Origin: Alphaproteobacteria bacterium | GTDB lineage: Bacteria > Pseudomonadota > Alphaproteobacteria > Rickettsiales > SXRF01 | Direction: 5' to 3' | Assembly: GCA_020049775.1 (NCBI GenBank) | Contig: JAGVLO010000008.1 | Coordinates: 1-64,000, forward strand | DNA: 64,000 nucleotides | Shown here: one piece after another, positions 55,764-64,000 of the stretch | Numbering within the stretch: the first letter of the stretch is position 1 | Layout: each line of letters opens with the position of its first letter | Notes under the pieces: generated by a model | What the model was told of the DNA's origin: nothing | Databases searched by the model: none | Seen by the model: only the letters and a program-made list of their open reading frames with translations | Made by a program: the position numbers and the translations under genes

Positions 55764-57179
55764 ATGCGCACCATCATTGAACCGTTTCGCATCAAAATGA
55801 CTGAGGCGTTGCCTATCACTGAACGCGACCACCGTGAAAAGGCACTTGTTGCAGCGCATTACAATGCGTTCCTTCTCAACGCTGGAGATATCACCATCGA
55901 CATGCTCACCGACAGTGGCACCGGTGCCATGTCAGCGCGCCAATGGGCAGCACTGATGATGGGTGATGAAAGCTATGCCGGAAGCCACTCATGGCATAAT
56001 TTTGAAAAAACCGTGCGCGACATCACAGGACTCAAGCATATTTTCCCTACGCATCAGGGCCGCGCCGCTGAGCGCATACTTGCTGCCACGCGCTTGAAGC
56101 CCGGCCATATTGTACCCAGCAACAGCCATTTCGACACTACGCGTGCAAACATCGAATATGCTGGTGCGGCAGCAGAAGATTTGCTGACACCGGAGGGCGA
56201 AGACATTTATTCGACCAAGCATTTCAAGGGCAATATCGACCTTGGCAAGCTGGAGCGCATCATCGCCGAAAAAGGCGTACAGAATATTCCATTCGCCATG
56301 ATTACGGTCACCAATAACACCGGCGGAGGCCAGCCCGTATCCATGGCCAATATGAAAGCTATGAAAAAGCTGCTGGTGAAGCATAATATCCCGCTGGTGA
56401 TTGATTGCTGCCGCTTTGCTGAAAACGCCTATTTCATCAAGGAATATGAGGCGGGCTATAAGGACAAAAGCCTGATGGACATCGCACAGGAAATGTTTGC
56501 CCTGGCCGATGCCGCCACCATGAGCGCCAAAAAAGACGGGCTGGCAAATATCGGCGGATTCTTTGCCTGCAATAACGACCAGTGGGCAGAAGATTTCCGC
56601 AATTTGCTTATACTCACCGAAGGCTTTCCTACTTATGGCGGCCTTGCCGGACGCGACCTGGAAGTGATTGCCGTCGGCCTTCGTGAAGCGCTGGAATATG
56701 ATTACCAGCGCTACCGCCACGCCACCGTGGAATACATGTCAAGCCGCCTGATTGAGCGCAAAATACCCATCGTGCAGCCTGCCGGCGGACACGCCGTGTT
56801 TATTGATGCCGCAGGTTTCTGCCCGCATTTAAAGCCGCTGGACTATCCGGGCATTGGTGTGGTCAATGCGCTCTATCTCGAAGGCGGCATCCGCTCGGTG
56901 GAGCTGGGCAGCGTCATGTTCGGCCGAGTGAATGCAAAAACCGGAGAAGAAACCACCGCCCCGCGCGAGCTGGTACGCCTTGCTTTCCCACGCCGCGTAT
57001 ATACGCAGAGCCACTTTGATTATGTGATTGAGGTACTCGACCATGTCTGGCAACACCGCCATGAAATCCCATCACACAAGATTACCAAGCAGGCACCGTT
57101 CCTGCGGCATTTTACCGCATATTTTGTTCCCGGCAAAGTAGCCGCAGCAAACCCTGTAAAACAACAAAAGGCAGGATAA
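55764..57179 (+). CDS. Beta-eliminating lyase (tryptophanase / tyrosine phenol-lyase family)
   Basis: A PLP enzyme splitting an aromatic amino acid to pyruvate, ammonia and an aromatic leaving group. The 471 residues run collinear with both families. 'TDSGTGAMS', 'PTHQGRAAERI' and the PLP lysine Lys257 in 'TMSAKKDGLANIGG' are intact. The backbone looks more like tyrosine phenol-lyase ('YGGLAGRDLE', 'AVGLREALEYDY', 'GGHAVFIDAAGFCPHL'). However, the two specificity sites of TPL, Thr124 and Arg381, are here Asp124 ('SHFDTTRAN') and Leu381 ('RSVELGSVMFG'), as expected of tryptophanase. So a tryptophanase is favoured, with uncertainty. No tnaC-like leader was recognised. tdh follows after 9 bases. 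Confidence 0.8.
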   Translation: MRTIIEPFRIKMTEALPITERDHREKALVAAHYNAFLLNAGDITIDMLTDSGTGAMSARQWAALMMGDESYAGSHSWHNFEKTVRDITGLKHIFPTHQGRAAERILAATRLKPGHIVPSNSHFDTTRANIEYAGAAAEDLLTPEGEDIYSTKHFKGNIDLGKLERIIAEKGVQNIPFAMITVTNNTGGGQPVSMANMKAMKKLLVKHNIPLVIDCCRFAENAYFIKEYEAGYKDKSLMDIAQEMFALADAATMSAKKDGLANIGGFFACNNDQWAEDFRNLLILTEGFPTYGGLAGRDLEVIAVGLREALEYDYQRYRHATVEYMSSRLIERKIPIVQPAGGHAVFIDAAGFCPHLKPLDYPGIGVVNALYLEGGIRSVELGSVMFGRVNAKTGEETTAPRELVRLAFPRRVYTQSHFDYVIEVLDHVWQHRHEIPSHKITKQAPFLRHFTAYFVPGKVAAANPVKQQKAG

Positions 57180-57188
57180 CAACACACT

Positions 57189-58214
57189 ATGAAAGCATTG
57201 GTTAAACTCAAGGCCGAACAAGGCCTTTGGCTCACCGACGTTCCTGAGCCATCCTACGGCGTTAATGAAGTACTTATCAAAGTCCTCAAGACCGGCATCT
57301 GCGGCACAGACGTGCATATCTACAACTGGGACGCATGGGCGCAAAAAACCATCAAAGTACCAACCGTGGCAGGCCATGAGTTTGTAGGCCGCGTCACCGC
57401 CGTCGGCAGCAATGTCAGCAGCTTCAAGGAGGGTGATCTGGTCAGCGCAGAGGGGCATATTGTCTGCGGCCATTGCCGCAACTGTCTTGCCGGACGCAGG
57501 CATTTATGCGCACACACCGTGGGCGTTGGCGTCAACCGCGACGGCGCTTTTGCAGAGTATATCAGCGTGCCTGCCGCTAATATCTGGCCGTGCAGCCCCG
57601 ATATACCCACCGAAATGTTCGCCATCTTCGACCCGATGGGCAACGCCATGCATGTGGCAGATTCATTTAATTTAGTCGGCGAAGACGTGCTGATTACCGG
57701 CGCGGGGCCAATTGGCATCATGGCCATGGTTATGGCACGCCACATGGGCGCGCGTTACGTCATTATCACCGACGTCAATGAATACCGACTGCAGCTGGCA
57801 AAAAACATGGGCGCTACCCTTGCTGTCAATATTGCACAGGAAAATATCAAGGATGTAATGCAGCGCCTGCATATGACTGAAGGGTTTGATATAGGGTTTG
57901 AAATGTCAGGCAACCCATCGGCACTATCTATGATGGTAGATGCCATGGTACATGGCGGCAAGATTGCCATGCTTGGCATACAGCCACCAAACACCAGCGT
58001 GGATTGGGACGCCGTCGTGTTCAAAAGCCTGACCATCAAAGGCATCTATGGCCGTGAGATGTTTGACACATGGTACAAGATGACCGCAATGCTGCAAAGC
58101 GGCATGAAGATTGCACCCATCATCACCCACCGTTTCCAATACCGTGATTTTGAACAAGGCTTTGATGTCATGCGCTCAGGAAAATCCGGAAAAGTAGTTT
58201 TAGACTGGAGTTAG
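57189..58214 (+). CDS. tdh: L-threonine 3-dehydrogenase
   Basis: Oxidises L-threonine to 2-amino-3-ketobutyrate with NAD+. A 341-residue zinc medium-chain dehydrogenase. Catalytic Zn ligands Cys38 ('[15 protein letters not shown]'), His63 and Glu64 ('AGHEFVGRV') are present, and the structural Zn site is Cys93, Cys96, Cys99 and Cys107 ('[16 protein letters not shown]'). The NAD-binding loop is '[12 protein letters not shown]'. Length equals the E. coli enzyme. It lies 3 bases upstream of kbl, the normal partner, whose product is needed to remove the unstable intermediate. Confidence 0.97.
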   Translation: MKALVKLKAEQGLWLTDVPEPSYGVNEVLIKVLKTGICGTDVHIYNWDAWAQKTIKVPTVAGHEFVGRVTAVGSNVSSFKEGDLVSAEGHIVCGHCRNCLAGRRHLCAHTVGVGVNRDGAFAEYISVPAANIWPCSPDIPTEMFAIFDPMGNAMHVADSFNLVGEDVLITGAGPIGIMAMVMARHMGARYVIITDVNEYRLQLAKNMGATLAVNIAQENIKDVMQRLHMTEGFDIGFEMSGNPSALSMMVDAMVHGGKIAMLGIQPPNTSVDWDAVVFKSLTIKGIYGREMFDTWYKMTAMLQSGMKIAPIITHRFQYRDFEQGFDVMRSGKSGKVVLDWS

Positions 58215-58217
58215 AAT

Positions 58218-59444
58218 ATGGCCGTCAATGTCGATACCTCTTTGCGTGATGAACTCTCCGCCATGGAAAAAGCGGGTACGCTCAAGCAACATCATTATCT
58301 CTCATCACCCATGGACACGGGCGTCACTATGGAAGAGCATGGCAAGGTGCTGGTGCTTTCGTCCAACAATTATCTTGGGCTGGCCAACCATCCCGAGTTG
58401 ATTAAAGCAGCTCAGGATGCTCTTTTGGCATACGGTGCGGGAACAGCGTCTGTGCGTTTTATCTGCGGCACTTTTTCTATCCATAAGCAAATCGAGGCAG
58501 CGATTGCAAAGCTGCACCGCACCGAAGCGTCGCTTACTTATGTGTCCTGCTGGGCGGCTAATACCGGCCTGATGCCCGCCATTGCAGGTGCAGAAGATGT
58601 GCTTATCAGCGATGCACTCAACCACGCGTCACTCATCGACGGCTGCCGTATGTCCAAAGCCAAGCGCCTTGTGTATGCGCATTCCGACCTGAAGGATCTG
58701 GAGCAGAAACTGAAAGATTCACAATCTGCACGCCGCATTTACGTCATCACAGACGGCGTGTTCAGCATGGAAGGAGATATCGCCCGCCTGCCGGAAATCG
58801 TTGCGCTCGCCAAAAAATATAATGCTGCCATTATTCTTGATGACTCGCACGGTGTTGGCGTCATGGGCAAGCATGGCCGTGGCACGGCTGAGCATTTCAG
58901 TGTGGAAGGACAGATCGACATCATCACCGGCACACTAGGTAAAGCGCTTGGTGGCGCTGCTGGCGGTTATGTCGCAGGATCAAAAACGCTTATCAGTTAT
59001 TTGCAGCAAGTGTCGCGTCCGCAGCTCTTTTCCAACGCCCTGCCTGCTACCATTGCGGCAAGCGCCATGAAAGCGATTGAAATTCTGGAACGCGAGCCGC
59101 AGCGCGTAGCGCGTCTGCATGCTATCACCGCTAAAATGCGCGAAGGGCTGAAAGCGCGCGGTTTCAACCCGCATGACGGTGAATCCGCCATCATCCCGAT
59201 TATCGTCGGCGATACGGCCTTTGCTATCCGCATGAGTCAGGAATTGCTGAAGGAAGGTGTTTTTGTCACCGGATTCGGCTATCCCGTAGTACCGGAAGGT
59301 ACAGCACGCCTGCGTATCCAAATGTGTGCGGCGCTGACTGATGAGCAAATTGAATCGGCGATGACCACCTTTGAAAAAGTGGGCAAGGCGCTGGGCATTA
59401 TCAAGCCGGCTGGAGACACTCTTCATTCACGCGCTTCAGGATAG
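58218..59444 (+). CDS. kbl: Glycine C-acetyltransferase (2-amino-3-ketobutyrate CoA ligase)
   Basis: PLP enzyme converting 2-amino-3-ketobutyrate and CoA to glycine and acetyl-CoA. The 408 residues belong to the alpha-oxoamine synthase family. Seen: 'SNNYLGLANHPELI', 'DALNHASLIDGCRMS', the PLP Asp-His in 'IILDDSHGVGVMGKHGRG' and the PLP Lys in 'TGTLGKALGGAAGGY'. It is 10 residues longer than the E. coli enzyme at the C-terminus (ending GDTLHSRASG), where it overlaps the minus-strand gene at 59401. Tdh and Kbl form the main threonine-to-glycine route. Confidence 0.96.
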   Translation: MAVNVDTSLRDELSAMEKAGTLKQHHYLSSPMDTGVTMEEHGKVLVLSSNNYLGLANHPELIKAAQDALLAYGAGTASVRFICGTFSIHKQIEAAIAKLHRTEASLTYVSCWAANTGLMPAIAGAEDVLISDALNHASLIDGCRMSKAKRLVYAHSDLKDLEQKLKDSQSARRIYVITDGVFSMEGDIARLPEIVALAKKYNAAIILDDSHGVGVMGKHGRGTAEHFSVEGQIDIITGTLGKALGGAAGGYVAGSKTLISYLQQVSRPQLFSNALPATIAASAMKAIEILEREPQRVARLHAITAKMREGLKARGFNPHDGESAIIPIIVGDTAFAIRMSQELLKEGVFVTGFGYPVVPEGTARLRIQMCAALTDEQIESAMTTFEKVGKALGIIKPAGDTLHSRASG

Positions 59445-59691
59445 TCATGCGCTGAAGGTGCGCGCGCAGCGCTTTTTCCAGCTGCGGCCACGATATCCCC
59501 ATCTCGCCGTCAAATTGTCCGGCAGCAATGGAAAACACCTCCATGGCTTCCGCATTGCTGATTCTTGGGAGATTTTGCTGCTCGCAAATGAAATGCACAT
59601 CATCGACATGCCATAAATTATCTACGCAATAGCCTGCCGACCTGAGCAGGGTTTTTGCCGCATCCACTATGTTTGCCGTTTCCATATCCAT
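59401..59691 (-). CDS. Small hypothetical protein overlapping kbl tail to tail
   Basis: A 96-residue soluble protein I do not recognise: 'NIVDAAKTLLRSAGYCVDNLWHVDDV', helical, with 'NLPRISNAEAMEVF' and a final basic helix 'LEKALRAHLQRMTILKRV'. The sequence looks protein-like and the rest of the stretch has no competing gene. Its last 44 bases are antisense to the 3' end of kbl. A second ATG 6 bases later (59685) is possible. No function can be assigned. Confidence 0.6.
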   Translation of the reverse strand: MDMETANIVDAAKTLLRSAGYCVDNLWHVDDVHFICEQQNLPRISNAEAMEVFSIAAGQFDGEMGISWPQLEKALRAHLQRMTILKRVNEECLQPA

Positions 59692-60030
59692 ACCGATTCC
59701 TCGCTCGGGAGTACATCTTAATAAGGGCTAATAATTAAATATTGGTTAATAAATATGGATAAATCCCATTTTTTTATATTCCAAAACAATCAATATTATC
59801 AATATATAATATATAGTTATTGTTAATTAGCGATTTAATATCTTAATAATTATATGGTTTTTATCCCAATTATCCTAAAATGAAAAAAAGTTGCCCCAGG
59901 GTGTTGCTATTCTCTTATCCGCACCTATATCTGTACCCAGAAACATCAACTCAAGAATTACGCCATGTCTGGTTGCTCGGGAAGGGCATAACATCATGGC
60001 TATTTCTACCTAGAAAGCGGAGTACAGATT
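59692..60030. other. AT-rich intergenic region upstream of dnaK
   Basis: About 340 bases. 59720-59880 is very AT-rich with many ATAT/TTAAT runs and no gene. The RpoH-type promoter described separately lies near the dnaK end. No CIRCE element (TTAGCACTC inverted repeat) is present. Confidence 0.6.
59903..59934 (+). promoter_or_regulatory. RpoH (sigma-32) type promoter of dnaK
   Basis: GTTG at 59903-59906, a 17-base spacer and CCTATAT at 59924-59930. Known consensus for alphaproteobacterial heat-shock promoters: CTTG, 17-18 bases, CYTATNTNNNG. The first base (G for C) and the last G differ. It leaves a leader of about 95 bases to the dnaK ATG, which has GGAG upstream. Confidence 0.65.
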
Positions 60031-61962
60031 ATGAGTAAAGTAATAGGCATCGACCTTGGTACCACCAACAGTTGCGTTTCCATCATGGAAGGCAGCACCG
60101 TAAAAGTCATTCACAGCCAGGAAGGTCGCAACGTCGTGCCGTCCATCGTGGCACTCACCGACAGCGGCGAACGTCTGGTCGGCGACTCCGCCAAGCGTCA
60201 GGCAGTGACCAATCCGGAAAACACACTTTTTGCAATTAAGCGCCTCATCGGCCGCAATTTCAGCGATCCGCTGGTGAAAAAAGATATGGGCCTTGTTCCC
60301 TACAAAATCGTCAAAGCCGAAAATGGCGACGCATGGGTTGAATCACGCGGCGAAAAATATTCCCCCAGCCAGATCAGCGCTTTCATCCTCACCAAGATGA
60401 AAGAAGTAGCCGAGGCCTATCTCAATGAAAAAGTGACGCAGGCAGTCGTCACCGTTCCCGCCTACTTCAACGACGCGCAGCGTCAAGCCACCAAAGACGC
60501 AGGCCGTATTGCGGGTCTGGAAGTGCTGCGTATCATAAACGAACCTACCGCAGCTGCGCTAGCTTACGGCCTCGACAAGGACAAGAAAACCGGTCAGACC
60601 ATCGCCGTGTATGACCTTGGCGGTGGCACGTTCGACGTATCCGTACTTGAAATTGATAATGGCGTGTTTGAAGTAAAAGCCACCAACGGCGATACGTTCC
60701 TCGGCGGTGAAGACTTCGACAAGCGCATCATCGATTTCCTCGCTGACGAATTCAAGAAAGAACAGGGTATCGACCTGCGCAATGACAAATTGGCCCTGCA
60801 ACGCCTGAAGGAAGCAGCGGAAAAAGCAAAGATCGAGCTTTCCAACTCGCTGCAGACCGATGTCAACCTGCCGTTCATCACGGCTGACCAGTCAGGCCCG
60901 AAGCACTTAAACATTAAGCTGACGCGTGCCAAGCTCGAAGGTCTGGTGGACGACCTCATCGCCAAGACCATCGAACCGTGCAGAAATGCGCTCAAAGACG
61001 CAGGTCTTACCGCCAAGGATATTGACGAAGTTATCCTTGTGGGCGGTATGACGCGCATGCCGAAAGTAGTCGAAAAAGTAAAAGAATTTTTTGGCAAAGA
61101 ACCGCACAAGGGTGTGAACCCGGACGAAGTGGTAGCCATGGGCGCTGCCATTCAGGGCGCGGTACTCAAGGGCGATGTGAAAGACGTATTGCTGCTTGAC
61201 GTTACTCCGCTGTCGCTGGGTATCGAAACGCTTGGCGGCGTGTTTACTCGCCTTATCGAGCGCAACACCACCATCCCGACCAAGAAAAGTCAGGTTTTCT
61301 CCACGGCCGACGACAACCAGACCGCTGTTACCATCCGCGTATTCCAGGGTGAGCGCGAAATGGCTGCCGACAACAAACCACTTGGCCAGTTTGATCTGGT
61401 GGGCATCCCGCCGTCACCACGCGGCATGCCGCAGATTGAAGTGACCTTCGACATCGACTCCAACGGTATTGTGAATGTATCTGCCCGTGACAAAGCCACC
61501 GGCAAAGAGCAACAAATTCGTATTCAGGCCTCAGGCGGCCTTAGCGATGCCGACATCGAGAAGATGGTCAAAGACGCACAGGCACACGCCGAGGAAGACA
61601 AGAAACGCCGCCACCTCGTGGATGTGAAAAATCAGGCCGACGGCCTCATTCACTCTGCGGAAAAGAACCTCAAGGAACATGGTGACAAGATTCCTGCCGG
61701 TGACAAGGAAGCCATCGAAAAGGATATCCAGTCGCTCAAGGACGCCATGGGTTCTGACGATGCAAGCCGCATTGAACAACAGGTCGAGGCACTCACCCAA
61801 TCCAGCATGAAGCTGGGTGAAGCGCTTTACAAGGCGCAGCAGGCCTCGGGTAATGCTGATGCCGGTAACGCTTCCGCATCAGACGATACATCAGGCAGCA
61901 ACGACAACGACGTACTCGATGCTACCTATGAAGAAATCGACGAGTCAAAGAAGAAAAATTAA
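60031..61962 (+). CDS. dnaK: Molecular chaperone DnaK (Hsp70)
   Basis: ATP-dependent chaperone for folding and protein quality control; works with DnaJ and GrpE. The 643 residues start '[20 protein letters not shown]'. Actin-like ATPase motifs '[20 protein letters not shown]', '[17 protein letters not shown]' and '[19 protein letters not shown]' are present, then the linker '[19 protein letters not shown]', the substrate-binding beta-sandwich, the helical lid and a Gly/Asn/Ser/Asp-rich tail ending '[13 protein letters not shown]'. grpE is not in the window. Expression is expected from the RpoH-type promoter upstream. Confidence 0.98.
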   Translation: MSKVIGIDLGTTNSCVSIMEGSTVKVIHSQEGRNVVPSIVALTDSGERLVGDSAKRQAVTNPENTLFAIKRLIGRNFSDPLVKKDMGLVPYKIVKAENGDAWVESRGEKYSPSQISAFILTKMKEVAEAYLNEKVTQAVVTVPAYFNDAQRQATKDAGRIAGLEVLRIINEPTAAALAYGLDKDKKTGQTIAVYDLGGGTFDVSVLEIDNGVFEVKATNGDTFLGGEDFDKRIIDFLADEFKKEQGIDLRNDKLALQRLKEAAEKAKIELSNSLQTDVNLPFITADQSGPKHLNIKLTRAKLEGLVDDLIAKTIEPCRNALKDAGLTAKDIDEVILVGGMTRMPKVVEKVKEFFGKEPHKGVNPDEVVAMGAAIQGAVLKGDVKDVLLLDVTPLSLGIETLGGVFTRLIERNTTIPTKKSQVFSTADDNQTAVTIRVFQGEREMAADNKPLGQFDLVGIPPSPRGMPQIEVTFDIDSNGIVNVSARDKATGKEQQIRIQASGGLSDADIEKMVKDAQAHAEEDKKRRHLVDVKNQADGLIHSAEKNLKEHGDKIPAGDKEAIEKDIQSLKDAMGSDDASRIEQQVEALTQSSMKLGEALYKAQQASGNADAGNASASDDTSGSNDNDVLDATYEEIDESKKKN

Positions 61963-61978
61963 GTTTGTGCCAATCCGC

Positions 61979-62018
61979 ATAAAGCAGTAGTCAGTATAGC
62001 TGACTACTGCTTTATTTT
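61979..62018 (+). terminator. Strong terminator between dnaK and dnaJ
   Basis: A perfect 16-bp stem (61979-61994 with 62000-62015) around the five-base loop TATAG, then T-rich bases. It begins 17 bases after the dnaK stop and ends 15 bases before the dnaJ ATG, so it should cut read-through and lower dnaJ relative to dnaK. It could also act as a processing or stabilising hairpin. Confidence 0.85.
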
Positions 62019-62033
62019 ACGATATAAACACCT

Positions 62034-63182
62034 ATGGCTACCAATAAAGATTATTATGAAGTCCTTGGCGTAAGCCGTACTGCCAGTCAGGACGAGCTGA
62101 AAAAAGCCTATCGTAAACTGGCAATGGAACACCATCCCGACCGCAATGCCGGCAACCCCAAAGCCGAGCAGCAATTCAAGGAAATCAGCGAAGCCTACGA
62201 CATACTGAAAGACGAACAAAAACGCGCAGCCTATGACCGCTATGGCCATGCCGCTTTTACCAGTGGTGCAGGCCAAGGCGGATTTGGCGGCGGCGCAGGC
62301 GGGTTTGATTTTGGCGGCAGCTTTGCCGATATTTTTGAAGACCTGTTTGGTGGCGGAGCAGCAGGCGGCAGGCAGGGCGGCGGGCGTGACAACGCAAGCC
62401 GTGGCGCCGACCTTCGCTACAACATGGGCATATCGCTGGAAGAAGCGTTTAAGGGCAAACAAGAAACCATCAAAATTACCACTTCTGTTGCCTGTGAACC
62501 TTGCAAAGGTAGCGGCGCCGATAAAGGCACCAAGCCAGTTAATTGCAGCACCTGCAACGGCACCGGACGCATCCGCGCCAGTCAGGGTTTCTTTACGGTG
62601 GAACGCACTTGCGCCACCTGTCAGGGTATGGGCAAGGTTATTAAAGATCCCTGCCGTACCTGTGCCGGCACCGGCCGCACACGCAAGGAAAAAACACTGG
62701 CGGTCAATGTACCAGCCGGCGTTGAGGAAGGCACGCGCATCCGCCTTGCCGGTGAAGGCGAAGCAGGCATGCGCGGCGGACAGGCGGGTGATTTATATAT
62801 TTTCCTGACCATTGAGGAACACCGTTTCTTTAAGCGCGATGGCGCCGACATCCATTGCACCATCCCCATTAAAATGACCACAGCATCTCTTGGTGGCAGT
62901 ATCGAAGTACCCACCATTGACGGCGGCAAGGTCAAAGTCACCGTGCCGGAAGGCACACAGAATGGCCACCAGTTCCGCCTGCGCGGCAAGGGCATGAGCA
63001 TATTGCGCTCTTCCAACCGCGGCGACATGTATATCCATACTCATGTCGAAACACCGGTAAAGCTCAATAAAAAACAAAAAGAACTGCTCAAGGAATTTGA
63101 AAAATCCGGCGGCGGCCACAGTCCCGAAGCAGAAGGCTTCTTCAGCAAGGTAAAAGATTTCTGGGAAGATTTGAAAGAATGA
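62034..63182 (+). CDS. dnaJ: Chaperone protein DnaJ (Hsp40)
   Basis: Co-chaperone delivering substrates to DnaK and stimulating its ATPase. The 382 residues have the J domain at 5-70 with the HPD triad in '[10 protein letters not shown]', a Gly/Phe-rich region (about 75-120), the four zinc-finger repeats 'CEPCKGSG', 'CSTCNGTG', 'CATCQGMG' and 'CRTCAGTG', and the C-terminal substrate-binding domains with '[20 protein letters not shown]'. It overlaps the dapB gene by 4 bases (ATGA). Confidence 0.98.
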   Translation: MATNKDYYEVLGVSRTASQDELKKAYRKLAMEHHPDRNAGNPKAEQQFKEISEAYDILKDEQKRAAYDRYGHAAFTSGAGQGGFGGGAGGFDFGGSFADIFEDLFGGGAAGGRQGGGRDNASRGADLRYNMGISLEEAFKGKQETIKITTSVACEPCKGSGADKGTKPVNCSTCNGTGRIRASQGFFTVERTCATCQGMGKVIKDPCRTCAGTGRTRKEKTLAVNVPAGVEEGTRIRLAGEGEAGMRGGQAGDLYIFLTIEEHRFFKRDGADIHCTIPIKMTTASLGGSIEVPTIDGGKVKVTVPEGTQNGHQFRLRGKGMSILRSSNRGDMYIHTHVETPVKLNKKQKELLKEFEKSGGGHSPEAEGFFSKVKDFWEDLKE

Positions 63183-63994
63183 AAACGAATCAAAATTCCT
63201 TGGCGCTTGCTATTGCCGGTTGCACCGGACGCATGGGCCTCACCTTGGTGCGCGCTGCTGCGTCGCGTCCTAATTTTTCACTGGTTGCCGGAAGCGAGCG
63301 CAAGGGTTTCAAAAAATCTGAAATAGAAGCACAGCTCGCTGCCGCCGGTTGCAAAAAACTCATGGTGACGGATGACCCGGCAGTGATGGCAAAACAGGCT
63401 AAAGCCATCATTGATTTCACCACTCCGGAAGCAAGTGTCTCCGTGGCAAAAGCCGTGGCTAAAACAGGCGGAATACATATTATCGGCACCACCGGTTTTT
63501 CAGCCGCCCAGCAAAAAGAAATCGAGCAATGTGCAAAAAAAGCCTGCATCGTGCAATCAGGAAATTTCAGTGCCGGCGTCAACATGCTGGAAGCACTGGT
63601 TGAGCTGGCCGCGCAGCGGCTGGATGACCATTACGATATTGAAATATCGGAAATGCACCACCGCCACAAAAAAGACGCACCGTCCGGTACGGCGCTGATG
63701 CTGGGACGCGCGGCAGCACGCGGGCGCAAGGTGAAACTGGAAAACAAGAAAGTTACCGCGCGTGATGGCATCACGGGTGAGCGCAAGCGTGGAGATATTG
63801 GGTTTAGCGTCATGCGCGGCGGTGACGTCGTCGGCATCCACGACGTGATGTTTGCAGGCCCCGGCGAACTGGTTACTCTCCGTCATCAGGGCTTCTCGCG
63901 CGAGATTTATGCTAACGGCGCACTGCGCGCAGCGCTATGGGCTGCCAAAAAGAAGCCCGGCCTTTATTCCATGAAAAATGTTTTAGGGTTTTAG
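63179..63994 (+). CDS. dapB: 4-hydroxy-tetrahydrodipicolinate reductase
   Basis: NAD(P)H-dependent step in diaminopimelate and lysine synthesis. The 271 residues have '[15 protein letters not shown]' for the dinucleotide, '[17 protein letters not shown]', and the active-site segment '[20 protein letters not shown]' with the catalytic His pair and Lys. The final '[19 protein letters not shown]' is also conserved. Its start overlaps the dnaJ stop, so translation is coupled; a dnaK-dnaJ-dapB order occurs in other proteobacteria. The stop codon is at 63992-63994, just inside the window. Confidence 0.96.
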   Translation: MKTNQNSLALAIAGCTGRMGLTLVRAAASRPNFSLVAGSERKGFKKSEIEAQLAAAGCKKLMVTDDPAVMAKQAKAIIDFTTPEASVSVAKAVAKTGGIHIIGTTGFSAAQQKEIEQCAKKACIVQSGNFSAGVNMLEALVELAAQRLDDHYDIEISEMHHRHKKDAPSGTALMLGRAAARGRKVKLENKKVTARDGITGERKRGDIGFSVMRGGDVVGIHDVMFAGPGELVTLRHQGFSREIYANGALRAALWAAKKKPGLYSMKNVLGF

Positions 63995-64000
63995 GCCAAA

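Noticed and set aside
59692-60030. CIRCE element for HrcA control of dnaK
   Set aside because: No TTAGCACTC-N9-GAGTGCTAA-like inverted repeat was found; the promoter instead fits the RpoH type.
1-64000. CRISPR arrays, transposase genes, rRNA genes or prophage modules
   Set aside because: None seen. The only sizeable repeats are the lipoprotein duplication and short palindromes, so no mobile element is claimed.

Overview
The window reads as chromosomal DNA from a Gram-negative bacterium, most probably an alphaproteobacterium of intermediate GC. The support is: outer-membrane components (a BamE-type lipoprotein, an efflux outer-membrane lipoprotein, two RND pumps), tRNA genes that encode their own CCA end, a complete liu (leucine/isovalerate) operon, a long fused indolepyruvate-type ferredoxin oxidoreductase, and a dnaK promoter matching the alphaproteobacterial RpoH consensus. 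The order cannot be fixed from the sequence. A Micavibrio-like amino-acid-consuming lineage is a guess only. No CRISPR array, rRNA, transposase, integrase or phage gene was seen.

Layout. 1-5015: a reverse-strand dcd / unknown / murA operon (murA runs off the left edge), a BamE-like lipoprotein, a VOC protein, a DUF4865-type protein, tRNA-Glu and two unknown genes. 5034-8892: fused 2-oxoacid (indolepyruvate) ferredoxin oxidoreductase and tRNA-Phe. 9096-13171: EF-hand protein and a signalling group (response regulator with HD-GYP, soluble MCP-like protein, STAS protein) plus a small unknown gene. 13422-20560: a divergent subtilisin-like protein facing a motif-repeat protein, then a CopC-like protein, arsC, manC and two unknown genes. 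20562-22706: aldehyde dehydrogenase and a tandem pair of near-identical lipoproteins. 22944-36750: an adaptor/permease RND pair on the plus strand, a pilin-like FG-GAP protein, then a TetR-adaptor-permease-outer-membrane-factor operon on the minus strand with two matching palindromic operators. 36787-39668: OsmC protein and an RNB-domain nuclease of unusual architecture. 39683-49592: the liu operon, with the methylcrotonyl-CoA carboxylase alpha subunit split into two genes, divergent from a thiolase / acyl-CoA dehydrogenase / SDR operon. 49596-55507: glycosyltransferase, DUF1624-type membrane protein, M24 peptidase-like protein, ExoD and a P-type ATPase. 55764-59691: tryptophanase/tyrosine phenol-lyase homologue, tdh, kbl and a small antisense-overlapping gene. 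60031-63994: dnaK, dnaJ, dapB.

How it works together. Much of the window serves amino-acid breakdown. Leucine goes through isovaleryl-CoA to acetoacetate and acetyl-CoA. The thiolase/ACAD/SDR set is suited to isoleucine or short acyl-CoA oxidation. Threonine goes to glycine and acetyl-CoA through Tdh and Kbl. Aromatic amino acids are handled by the beta-eliminating lyase and the 2-oxoacid:ferredoxin oxidoreductase. The rest covers envelope maintenance, efflux, signalling and heat shock.

Most notable items: the RNB nuclease without cold-shock domains but with two dsRBD-like modules; the subtilisin-like protein without a recognisable Asp; the beta-eliminating lyase with a TPL-like backbone but Asp124 and Leu381; the split carboxylase subunit; the pilin-like FG-GAP protein; and two TetR operators sharing one 20-bp consensus, one of them inside the 3' end of the regulator gene. 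No clearly new multi-gene system could be demonstrated.
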